Source of the DNA: Nanobdellota archaeon
GTDB lineage: Archaea; Nanobdellota; Nanobdellia; Pacearchaeales; GW2011-AR1
Assembly (NCBI GenBank): GCA_018901625.1
Contig: JAHIEM010000051.1
Coordinates: 1 to 32,316, forward strand
DNA: 32,316 bases
Reading direction: 5' to 3'
Numbering within the stretch: the stretch's first letter is position 1; every line of letters begins with the position of its first letter. Position numbers and translations under genes: made by a program. Below are positions 15,330-21,218 of this stretch, one piece after another. Under the pieces are notes generated by a model, which saw only the letters and a program-made list of their open reading frames with translations, did not search any database and had not been told where the DNA came from.

Positions 15330-16097
15330 CTATACTCTCATCAGCCTGCTTGTCTCACCCCGCCCCATAGCAAACACGCGTGGAGAGAAATTAGACCTCT
15401 CTCTGATAAGCCTGGATACTGTGCTAAAAGCAATTTCTGGAGTATTATTTGTCTGGCTTAGATGCGAAAGAAGTATGTTCTTAAGCCTGTGATTCCCATG
15501 TTCAAGCAGCAATAAACCTGCCTGAGTATTAGACAAGTGCCCGGAATCACTGGAAATCCACTTCTTCAGGTGCCAGGGATAGGGTCCGTTTTCAAGCATT
15601 GCAATGTCATGATTAGCTTCTAAACACAAGAGATTAGAATCAGAAACACTATCAACCACATTATTGCAGCACCTGCCCAAATCAGTTATTATAGAAACCT
15701 TTCTCCCATTAAAAACATTATATGACACAGGATCACTCGCCCTATGAGACTTAGAAAATGCTTCAACACTAATCTCTCCAAGCTTAACAGTCTCATCATT
15801 CTTAATAGTGTTTATCAAACTCTCATCAGAACATAAAAAACCGCTCTTAGCTGTCTTTTTAGTTGCAAAGATAGGAATATTGAAATTGCGGGAAAATACA
15901 TCTGCCCCCCGTAAGTGGTCTGTATGCTCATGAGTTATAAAAACACCCCTAATCTTTCCAGGACTCCTCCCAATCTTTCCAAGTCTCTGGACAATCTGCT
16001 TGCACGAGATTCCAGCATCAACTAGTATCGCACGATCTCTGTTTTCAATATAAAAACAATTCCCGCTGCTCCCCGAAGATAAAACTGATAATTTCAT
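15330..16097 (-). CDS. WalJ/YycJ-like metallo-beta-lactamase-fold hydrolase
   Basis: A 255-residue protein. SSGSSGNCFYI near residue 8 is the YycJ/WalJ opening, ILVDAGISCKQI follows, and the zinc motif THEHTDHLRG is near residue 56. Later ligands are in KSHRASDPVSY and ITDLG, with LEANHD and LLSHLSQTNN toward the C terminus, all typical of this group. WalJ-type proteins are DNA or RNA nucleases of the MBL fold, associated with DNA repair. Its position beside a PC4-like ssDNA-binding gene fits a role in nucleic acid processing, which is inference. Confidence 0.85.
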   Translation of the reverse strand: MKLSVLSSGSSGNCFYIENRDRAILVDAGISCKQIVQRLGKIGRSPGKIRGVFITHEHTDHLRGADVFSRNFNIPIFATKKTAKSGFLCSDESLINTIKNDETVKLGEISVEAFSKSHRASDPVSYNVFNGRKVSIITDLGRCCNNVVDSVSDSNLLCLEANHDIAMLENGPYPWHLKKWISSDSGHLSNTQAGLLLLEHGNHRLKNILLSHLSQTNNTPEIAFSTVSRLIRERSNFSPRVFAMGRGETSRLMRV

Positions 16098-16119
16098 TTG
16101 TATATTCCATCAAAAAATC

Positions 16120-16932
16120 TTATTGTTTGCTCAACTTCTCAATCTCTCTTTTCTCTTCTTCTATTCTCTTCTCAATCTCTTGAATCCTGCTTGCATTCTT
16201 CATTCTAGACAACTCTGTTTTAGCCTGTGCCAGTTCATTCTGCATCTCGAGCAATCTAATCTGAAGCGCAGAACTCTCTCCAGGAGTTGATGGTGGACTA
16301 GATATTCTCTGAAATCCCTTGCTGTTTCCCTCATAAGAATCAAACGAAGATCTCCTGAAAATCTTAATTAGCACAAAACCAACTAGAGAGACAAGAACAA
16401 TTACCCCGACAATATAATACATTAGATTAGACCTAGGATTTCCCTTAGCTGTAACTGCAAAACCAGTCAGAGACTCATTGTTAGTCTTAGCACTCTCTTC
16501 CACAACCGTGCTCTCTTGGATTAATTCCTCACTCGCCTCTTCTGTAGAATTCTCTATAGCTACTTCCTCTGCTTCTAGATAGTTCTTTGACACCATTCCT
16601 GGAATAACCTGCAAGTAGAGTGGAGAGCCTGTTTCAAAAGGTTCTTCATCAAACTTTTCTAATAACAAGATATTATTTCCCTCTTGCAGCTGGACTCTTA
16701 ACTTGATTTGGTTGTAGTCTCCTGTAAAACTCACAGAGACAAATGCCTCTTCTCCAGAGTTAATGTGATAACTATCATACAATCCATAAACTTCTGCAGG
16801 ATTTAAGATAAAGATACTCACCCTTACATTCTTTAATGTTTTAACATTAATTTCAGTAGTTGCAGCACTCACAAAAGAGCATGCTAGCATGACAAAAACC
16901 AAGCCAAGCATGACTCCACACCTCATTTTCAT
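16120..16932 (-). CDS. Secreted, C-terminally membrane-anchored protein with coiled coil
   Basis: A 270-residue protein with a clear signal peptide (hydrophobic core LGLVFVMLACSFVSA, residues about 9-23), a beta-rich exposed domain (about 25-120), a Glu/Ser-rich linker, the SLTGFAV segment common before anchors in related archaeal surface proteins, one transmembrane helix (YYIVGVIVLVSLVGFVLI) and a cytoplasmic tail. The last 45 residues form a strongly charged coiled coil. The layout suggests an envelope protein with a cytoplasmic interaction helix. Function is unknown. An alternative ATG two codons downstream exists. Confidence 0.75.
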   Translation of the reverse strand: MKMRCGVMLGLVFVMLACSFVSAATTEINVKTLKNVRVSIFILNPAEVYGLYDSYHINSGEEAFVSVSFTGDYNQIKLRVQLQEGNNILLLEKFDEEPFETGSPLYLQVIPGMVSKNYLEAEEVAIENSTEEASEELIQESTVVEESAKTNNESLTGFAVTAKGNPRSNLMYYIVGVIVLVSLVGFVLIKIFRRSSFDSYEGNSKGFQRISSPPSTPGESSALQIRLLEMQNELAQAKTELSRMKNASRIQEIEKRIEEEKREIEKLSKQ

Positions 16933-17033
16933 AGGTTTACTTCGAATTCAGTATTTATAAATATTTCTCAAAACTAAAATTAATGCCAGTAAATTGAAAA
17001 CACCCGCACCACACCCTATTCAAAGGTGATACA

Positions 17034-17258
17034 TTATTTACCAATAATTGTTTGTTTGACTATTTGACATTGTTTATAGCAAATACAACCGGAATTAGAT
17101 TCGTTATAAAACGAATTATCAGCATTTACTTCTCTGCAAATATCAGCACAGATTCCAGAGTTACTTGAAGGAGTGAAAGAGTTAGACCAGCGATTAACAA
17201 TAAAGTGGAATAACAAGTTAATTAGAAATAGCGATACAAGAATACCCAAAACAATCAA
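17034..17258 (-). CDS. Small Cys-rich membrane-anchored protein, 74 aa
   Basis: Not recognised. The first 20 residues (LGILVSLFLINLLFHFIV) form a signal anchor, followed by an exposed segment with five Cys (GICADICRE, GCICYKQC) that could make disulfides or bind metal. The start is a TTG at 17258 with no in-frame ATG upstream before a stop. A TATA-like element at about 17290-17300 is at leaderless distance. The weak start lowers confidence. The 16933-17033 gap holds only the promoter of the previous gene. Confidence 0.45.
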   Translation of the reverse strand: MIVLGILVSLFLINLLFHFIVNRWSNSFTPSSNSGICADICREVNADNSFYNESNSGCICYKQCQIVKQTIIGK

Positions 17259-17334
17259 AATTATTTTTAATGTCTTATTTAGACAATAAAGCTATAAAAA
17301 CATTATTGTAATAAATGCTCAAACCGAGAGTAGG

Positions 17335-17345
17335 ACGCCCACACC
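17335..17345 (-). repeat. Third copy of the tRNA-Ser 3' end
   Basis: ACGCCCACACC, identical to the 3' acceptor strand, discriminator and flank of tRNA-Ser at 17605-17615. It is about 139 bp from the second copy, which is itself 131 bp from the tRNA. A T-loop-like AGTCGAAC follows about 58 bp away (17404-17411). The stretch 17259-17472 has no gene and contains two more hairpins (GGAGTCGA/TCGACTCC at about 17402-17431 and AGCATA/TATGCT next to it). Confidence 0.5.
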
Positions 17346-17472
17346 CAACTCACAAACCCGCTCGTAAATAAAAAAAGAAATAAACTCTCGCGGCTTTGTT
17401 CGGAGTCGAACAATCGTGGTAACTCGACTCCAGCATATTTGTGGTATGCTATCTCGCTTCTCTCAATAGCAT

Positions 17473-17556
17473 TTACGCCCACACAAAAAATTTCCAGTTC
17501 TCAATCTGTATTATTTTACCATGAACTGGAAATTTTTTCCCAAGAGTTCGAACTTG
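17473..17556 (-). repeat. Interrupted partial copy of the tRNA-Ser 3' region
   Basis: TTACGCCCACAC (17473-17484) and CCAAGAGTTCGAACTTG (17540-17556) reproduce, in order, the 3' acceptor strand with flank and the T-arm of the adjacent tRNA-Ser (17604-17631), with one extra T. A 54-bp hairpin element separates the two pieces. No D-arm or anticodon arm is present, so it cannot be a complete tRNA gene. Confidence 0.65.
17485..17538. repeat. Perfect 16-bp inverted-repeat element within the tRNA copy
   Basis: AAAAAATTTCCAGTTC (17485-17500) and GAACTGGAAATTTTTT (17523-17538) are exact reverse complements around a 22-nt spacer. It splits the partial tRNA copy at the acceptor/T-arm junction. The structure looks like a MITE-sized palindromic insertion or a stable RNA hairpin. 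Confidence 0.7.
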
Positions 17557-17583
17557 TTTAACAAGTTCGACTGTGATTATAAT

Positions 17584-17603
17584 TGGGGATTTTTCAATCC
17601 CCA
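17584..17603 (-). terminator. Hairpin immediately after tRNA-Ser
   Basis: TGGGGATT (17584-17591) and AATCCCCA (17596-17603) form an 8-bp stem with a 4-nt loop, 4 nt beyond the mature tRNA 3' end on the minus strand. A second inverted pair, TCGAACTTG/CAAGTTCGA (17548-17570), follows. A role in 3' processing or termination is inferred. Confidence 0.45.
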
Positions 17604-17606
17604 TTA

Positions 17607-17688
17607 CGCCCACACCAAGAGTCGAACTTGGAAATCCTTGCGGAAAACAGATTAGCAATCTGTCGCCGTACCGTTGGGCCATGTGGGC
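17607..17688 (-). tRNA. tRNA-Ser(GCU)
   Basis: An 82-nt class II tRNA. The acceptor GCCCACA pairs with TGTGGGC, with discriminator G at 17607. The anticodon stem ACAGA/TCTGT encloses loop TTGCTAA, giving anticodon GCU for AGC/AGU serine codons. The long variable arm has stem TCC-GCAA-GGA, as required for serine tRNAs. The T-arm is CCAAG-TTCGACT-CTTGG. No CCA is encoded and no intron is present. A TATA-like box lies about 28 bp upstream. Confidence 0.95.
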
Positions 17689-17712
17689 TGAGCAAAAAAG
17701 CCACGAATAAAC

Positions 17713-17724
17713 AACTTATAAACC
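17713..17724 (-). promoter_or_regulatory. TATA-like box of tRNA-Ser
   Basis: The minus strand reads AGGTTTATAAGT here, 25-36 bp before the 5' end of the tRNA at 17688. Confidence 0.5.
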
Positions 17725-17804
17725 TTACGAGTAAAGCGAGTAAGTGTTTGCCTTTGGAAACCTTTCTTAAAGGTTTATTATAAATCTTACTAGAGTTCTA
17801 GTCT

Positions 17805-18368
17805 CTACAAACCCCTCTTTCTATAAACCTCTTTCAAATCCCTGATATAGTTCAGAGCAGAAAATGCCCCGATTATACCCGTAGTTATCGCAAAAGGCCA
17901 CGCAATGCTCATCTTAAAAACTATTGCTGGCAGTGCAATTGCCTGCAGAACAGTAGTTGCCTTTGCAATATGAGTGGCATGCGGAGTCCAATGCTTGCTT
18001 AAGATAAAATAGGCAACAGCAAAAGGAAATCCAATAATCTCCCGCGCAAGCATAATAAACATCTGGTATATCTGCTCTCTGCCAAAATACCCAGTCATCG
18101 GGTAGTGTACCATAAAAGAAATAACAGTTGCAACAAGCAGGAATCTGTCTGCAAACTGGTCATATCTTCTTCCAAACTCTGTCTTCATATTCCAAATTCT
18201 AGCTATATTCCCATCAATAGCATCAGTTATCATCCCGATAACAAAAAGAACAGCAATAGAGAATATGCTTACATCAGTGAATACAGCATAAACTATCACA
18301 AAAGTGATTATCACTCTGAGTGTAGTGAAGAAATTCGGCCAGTTTACTATTCTCTCTTTTTGCTTCAT
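17805..18368 (-). CDS. CDP-alcohol phosphatidyltransferase (PgsA-like)
   Basis: A 187-residue integral membrane enzyme. The family signature D(x)2DG(x)2AR(x)8G(x)3D(x)3D is complete in TDAIDGNIARIWN through EFGRRYDQFADR (about residues 48-76). These enzymes move a phospho-lipid moiety from a CDP-activated lipid to an alcohol such as glycerol phosphate or inositol phosphate. Four to six membrane helices are visible. In archaea the CDP-activated donor is archaeol; the acceptor cannot be determined here. An AAACCTTT/AAAGGTTT hairpin near 17757-17776 follows the gene and may end the transcript. Confidence 0.87.
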   Translation of the reverse strand: MKQKERIVNWPNFFTTLRVIITFVIVYAVFTDVSIFSIAVLFVIGMITDAIDGNIARIWNMKTEFGRRYDQFADRFLLVATVISFMVHYPMTGYFGREQIYQMFIMLAREIIGFPFAVAYFILSKHWTPHATHIAKATTVLQAIALPAIVFKMSIAWPFAITTGIIGAFSALNYIRDLKEVYRKRGL

Positions 18369-18462
18369 TGTAACTTAGGCAAGATACCCCTGCCTTCAGG
18401 TTTAATTTTTGAATTTGTTTTATTATTTTGTTTTCTCATGGCATCCTTGCGTAATGATACAT

Positions 18463-18476
18463 CGGGCTTTAGCCCG
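18463..18476. terminator. GC-rich hairpin after the 95-aa basic protein gene
   Basis: CGGGCT-TT-AGCCCG forms a 6-bp stem just past the stop at 18484 on the minus strand. There is no U-run. It probably marks the 3' end of that transcript. Confidence 0.35.
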
Positions 18477-18483
18477 AAGAGGT

Positions 18484-18771
18484 TCATTTTTCTAAAATTT
18501 TCCCAGCTCGTTTAATCACAAACTTCTTCTTTGCTTCGTGAAGTTTGGGAGACAGAGAATTCTCAATTCTCTGTATCATTTCTTTTTTCAAGCCAATGAA
18601 AACTCCCCCCTCTTTTCCCCGAACATAAGTTGCCTCTCCTGGCTTTACAATCTTGTTTAAAGCATCAAGTTCAATATCAACATGAGTTATTCTTGCATTG
18701 CTCTTGCCTTTCTCGTGAATATAAACATCAGCCTTCCCAATCAATTTCTTCCCATAACCTTTTCCACTCAT
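18484..18771 (-). CDS. Basic hypothetical protein, 95 aa
   Basis: Not recognised. Lys-rich protein beginning MSGKGYGKKLIGKADVYIHE, with two likely strand regions (ARITHVDIELDAL and ATYVRGKEGGVFIGL) and a basic helical C terminus. The composition suggests RNA or ribosome binding, but no ribosomal protein family can be named. Its ATG directly abuts the TAG stop of the upstream membrane-protein gene, so the two are in one operon downstream of the initiator tRNA. Confidence 0.6.
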   Translation of the reverse strand: MSGKGYGKKLIGKADVYIHEKGKSNARITHVDIELDALNKIVKPGEATYVRGKEGGVFIGLKKEMIQRIENSLSPKLHEAKKKFVIKRAGKILEK

Positions 18772-19164
18772 CTAAACCTCTTTTGTAAACTTATTTAGAA
18801 TTTTACTTCTTCTAGTTAGAATTCCATCTTCAGGACAGAAGTCCTTATTCTTGTAAATAAGATGAAACTCACTCTCTCCAACTAAAATATTCAGAACTAT
18901 AAAATGATGAACTAAATCTGATAGAACTATTCCCAAGCCAAGATTAAACAAAAATCTCTCAAACATCCCGCTGAATGCAAGAGAGACTGGCACAATCAAC
19001 AATCCGAGGAATAAGTGATGCCAGTGAAATTTGTATCTCCCCCACTTCTTATTAAGGCTGTTAGAATAATAATCCCTGCTCTGTCTATGAAACCCAAATC
19101 TCATAATCAGGGTAGTAATCTCTACAATCATCAGGCTTATCAAGATTATCTTTATGCTTATCAT
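18772..19164 (-). CDS. Membrane protein with HWHH motif, 130 aa
   Basis: Not recognised. Three or four hydrophobic segments (residues about 2-20, 48-65, 70-92) with His clusters near their ends: KFHWHHLFLG and SDLVHHFIVL. A charged soluble tail follows. Clustered His at membrane boundaries suggest a metal-binding membrane hydrolase or oxidoreductase, which is inference. A GAGGG Shine-Dalgarno lies 3-4 nt before the ATG. The gene starts only 22 bp after the 3' end of initiator tRNA-Met and may be co-transcribed with it. Confidence 0.6.
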   Translation of the reverse strand: MISIKIILISLMIVEITTLIMRFGFHRQSRDYYSNSLNKKWGRYKFHWHHLFLGLLIVPVSLAFSGMFERFLFNLGLGIVLSDLVHHFIVLNILVGESEFHLIYKNKDFCPEDGILTRRSKILNKFTKEV

Positions 19165-19186
19165 CTTCCCTCTTTTTCATTAAAAA

Positions 19187-19283
19187 TAGCGGGGGCGGGA
19201 TTTGAACCGCGCGACCTCAGGGTTATGGGCCATTCGCTTTGTTTTCACAAATCTGCGAGCTAACCAGGCTGCTCCACCCCGCT
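19187..19283 (-). tRNA. Initiator tRNA-Met(CAU) with intron at 29/30
   Basis: The exons match archaeal initiator tRNA-Met: acceptor AGCGGGG/CCCCGCT with an A1-T72 pair, discriminator A, D-arm GAGC-AGCCTGGTTA-GCTC, and three G-C pairs closing the anticodon loop. The 5' half of the anticodon stem is split by 21 nt; removing them gives stem CAGGG/CCCTG and anticodon CAU (19225-19227). Two oddities are visible. Position 33 is C rather than the near-universal U, and the T-stem 5' strand (GCGCGG, 19207-19212) has one extra nucleotide relative to CCCGC. Mature length would be 76 nt. The TATA-like box lies at about 19307-19316, inside the end of the endonuclease gene. Confidence 0.92.
19232..19252 (-). 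other. 21-nt tRNA intron (bulge-helix-bulge)
   Basis: On the minus strand the exon TCGC (19258-19255) pairs with intron GCGA (19237-19234) as the 4-bp central helix. The 3-nt bulges are AGA (19254-19252) and ATG (19233-19231), each cut after its second base. The inner helix TTTGT/ACAAA closes a GAAA tetraloop. This is the substrate of the archaeal tRNA-splicing endonuclease at a non-canonical site in the anticodon stem. Confidence 0.88.
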
Positions 19284-19307
19284 ATATACTATCTCCCCGA
19301 TTTTCAC

Positions 19308-19964
19308 TTATAAACCTTTCTCTTGCAAAAAAGGCATTGCTCTCTCAATGTAAAGCTTATTAGAACTCCCAACAAGACTAAACCATTTTTTAAGCTCATA
19401 TTTTCCGCTTATCCTTATCTTAATCTTGCCCTTCTCTAATTCTTGAATTTTGTAATTAAAACCTGCTTCATTTAGGATGCTAATAAATTGATTTTTTGCA
19501 GGGCAAGGGCAGACTCTAATCTCAATTCTGGGATAACTTATTCCGTTGTTGTTAAAGACAGTCACAGAACCATCAGTGTCAAATAATCCTCTTAGAACAA
19601 GCAAGCCGAGTTTTCCCTTAGTGTAATCTCCTGGGATTTCCATATTTTCCCACTTAGGAGAGATTTTAAGCCCAAGAGAGTCTAATGCGTAAAGAACCTT
19701 TTCTTTCTTAAAAACTCTTATGTCCACCGCATTTTCTTTTTTCTTAAAGAAAATCTTAGGTTCTTCATCAAGAACGTTCTCAATGAGTTTTGCAACATAT
19801 TTAGCGTATTCTTTATTTCTTGAGTCGAGAGTAACTTTTAACTGGTGCATTCGCTTTTTCTTACCCTCCTGTTCAAAGTCGTAAATCCCAATACTGCCAT
19901 CTCCCAGCATGATTCCTATAAACTCAGCTATTTTATCCTCTTTTTCCATCCCTAAATTAAGCAT
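19308..19964 (-). CDS. Free-standing LAGLIDADG homing endonuclease
   Basis: A roughly 218-residue two-motif LAGLIDADG protein. Motif 1 is AEFIGIMLGDGSIG near the N terminus and motif 2 is LVLRGLFDTDGSVTV near the middle; both keep the acidic metal-binding residue (GD/TD). Such monomeric enzymes cut long asymmetric sites and spread their host intron. Here the gene is not inside an intron: its stop overlaps the promoter of the intron-bearing initiator tRNA, and its own promoter is shared with the divergent, intron-bearing rnhB. The ATG at 19964 fits the TATA box at 19993-20003; ATG 19949 or TTG 19988 are alternatives. Whether it is maturase or endonuclease is undetermined. Confidence 0.85.
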   Translation of the reverse strand: MLNLGMEKEDKIAEFIGIMLGDGSIGIYDFEQEGKKKRMHQLKVTLDSRNKEYAKYVAKLIENVLDEEPKIFFKKKENAVDIRVFKKEKVLYALDSLGLKISPKWENMEIPGDYTKGKLGLLVLRGLFDTDGSVTVFNNNGISYPRIEIRVCPCPAKNQFISILNEAGFNYKIQELEKGKIKIRISGKYELKKWFSLVGSSNKLYIERAMPFLQEKGL

Positions 19965-19992
19965 TTCTAGATATTTAATTTTTTCCAATGCG

Positions 19993-20003
19993 TATATTTA
20001 AAA
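19993..20003. promoter_or_regulatory. Shared TATA-like element between endonuclease and rnhB
   Basis: TATATTTAAAA lies 23-33 bp before the rnhB ATG (20026), giving a near-leaderless rnhB transcript. Its reverse complement, TTTTAAATATA, is 29-39 bp before the endonuclease ATG at 19964. It supports the chosen rnhB start upstream of the intron. Confidence 0.55.
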
Positions 20004-20025
20004 AGAAAATTAATCTAACCTGAAA

Positions 20026-20741
20026 ATGGAAAGATTAGAGAAAGTACATCTAAAGTTGGGAATTGACGACGCAGGCAGAGAATAACTTTTAGTTGTTCGC
20101 CTATAGGCCCAGTCATAGGCCCAATGGTCCTAGCTGGATGCTTAGTTGATGAAGAAATTGAAGAAGAATTCAAAAAATTAGGGATAAAAGATTCTAAACA
20201 GATTTCACCTAAAAAGAGGCAAGAACTAGCCCGGATAATAAAAGAAAAAGCCCTCGCATTTGAAATAACTTTAACATTTCCTAATGAAATTACAGAAAAA
20301 AACAAGAACGGGGTTAATTTGAATACAATCGAAGCTCAAAAAGCAGCAGAGATTATTAATAAAGTAAATAAGGCACAAGGAAAAATTCTAGTCTATATTG
20401 ACACTCCAAGCCCAAATCTTAAGGCATGGCAGAATGTTCTTGAAGGCTATATAGAAAATAAAGATAACTTAGAAATTCACTGCGAACACAAGGCAGATCA
20501 GAATCATGTCTCCTGTTCAGCAGCAAGCATTTTAGCAAAAACAACACGAGATGCAGAAGTAGAAAAAATAAAAAAGCTAGTTGGAGTTGATTTCGGAAGC
20601 GGATATCCAAGTGACCCTCTAACCTGCAAATTCCTAAAAGAGTATGCAGAAAAACACAAGCATGACGGAATTTTCAGAGAAACCTGGAGCACTTGGAAAC
20701 AAGTTTGCGCTAAAAAAGAGCAGAAAACACTGGATTTCTAA
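20026..20741 (+). CDS. rnhB: Ribonuclease HII, coding sequence interrupted by a BHB intron
   Basis: Exons 20026-20078 and 20105-20741 total 690 nt and encode 229 residues plus stop. RNase HII cuts the RNA strand of RNA/DNA hybrids and single ribonucleotides in DNA. Exon 1 supplies MERLEKVHLKLGIDDAGR, with the first catalytic Asp. Exon 2 continues GPVIGPMVLAG, then IKDSKQISPKKR, VYIDTPSPN and KADQNHVSCSAASILAK, which carry the remaining acidic residues. Without splicing, translation stops at a TAA two codons after DDAGR. The catalytic DEAGRGP motif reads DDAGRGP, a Glu-to-Asp change at a metal-binding residue. It is near-leaderless from the TATA box at 19993. The gene ends 4 bp into the convergent 136-aa gene. 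Confidence 0.92.
20079..20104 (+). other. 26-nt bulge-helix-bulge intron in rnhB mRNA
   Basis: Exon AGGC (20073-20076) pairs with intron GCCT (20099-20102), the 4-bp central helix. The bulges AGA (20077-20079) and ATA (20103-20105) are each cut after the second base. The inner helix GAATAAC/GTTGTTC (20080-20086/20092-20098, one G-U pair) closes loop TTTTA. Ligation gives GGC-AGA-GGC-CCA, the conserved Gly-Arg-Gly-Pro. The outer helix is weak, as in relaxed archaeal introns. Confidence 0.88.
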
Positions 20742-21148
20742 GGTTGAGCAACTGCTGTCTCAGCAGCATATTTTGTATTATCCCTTATCTCAAACTGATG
20801 CCCTTGCCTTTGAAAGCCCTCGAGCTCTTCTCTTGCTCTATCATAAACTCTCCTGTCAACTCTAGCTAAATCAGAAATTGCCTCTGATCCAAACTGCGCC
20901 GTCTCTAATTTGGGTCCGTACTGTCTCCCGCCAGACCATGAATCTATGCCAACTTCTTCTCTTGAACTAGCCAAAATAGCCCACCCATCTAACACCTTAT
21001 CTACATAAGTAGTTACCCTAATATGCCTTACTACCTGGGGATGTGGGGAAAATGGAGGATTCAGGATTATATTAAAGTAATATTCACTTACATTGCCCAA
21101 TAATTCTCTATTTCTTGAGGGTCTCTCGCTTAGATGCATCTCCTTCAT
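20738..21148 (-). CDS. Hypothetical protein, 136 aa
   Basis: Not recognised. Soluble, Arg/Glu-rich protein with a possible central strand region (VVRHIRVTTYVDKVLDGWAIL) and a helical C-terminal part (RVYDRAREELEGFQRQ). No signal, membrane segment or known motif. A TATA-like TTAAATAA about 25 bp upstream of the ATG supports a leaderless start. The 3' end overlaps rnhB by 4 bp on the opposite strand. Confidence 0.6.
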   Translation of the reverse strand: MKEMHLSERPSRNRELLGNVSEYYFNIILNPPFSPHPQVVRHIRVTTYVDKVLDGWAILASSREEVGIDSWSGGRQYGPKLETAQFGSEAISDLARVDRRVYDRAREELEGFQRQGHQFEIRDNTKYAAETAVAQP

Positions 21149-21218
21149 TCAAAAAACATCAGAATTGGTTATTTAAGCATTATCGTATTTGTGTACATAC
21201 CTGGATTTCTAAACCAGT

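Noticed and set aside
17473..17556. A split tRNA 3'-half gene
   Set aside because: Split halves normally carry the anticodon-arm junction and a GC-rich leader. This copy has only the T-arm and acceptor strand, and a complete tRNA-Ser is next to it.
17335..17615. A CRISPR-like array of regularly spaced repeats
   Set aside because: There are only three 10-12-bp repeats with spacing over 130 bp, and they are identical to a tRNA end. No cas genes are present.
17473..17682. A 69-codon minus-strand frame through the tRNA-Ser region
   Set aside because: It runs straight through the tRNA and its partial copy, so it is a shadow of RNA sequence rather than a protein gene.
20026..20124. Reading rnhB as a frameshifted pseudogene or as starting at ATG 20124
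   Set aside because: A start at 20124 would drop the first catalytic residues. The 26-nt insertion restores the frame exactly at splice sites predicted independently from a BHB structure, so an intron explains it better than a random insertion.
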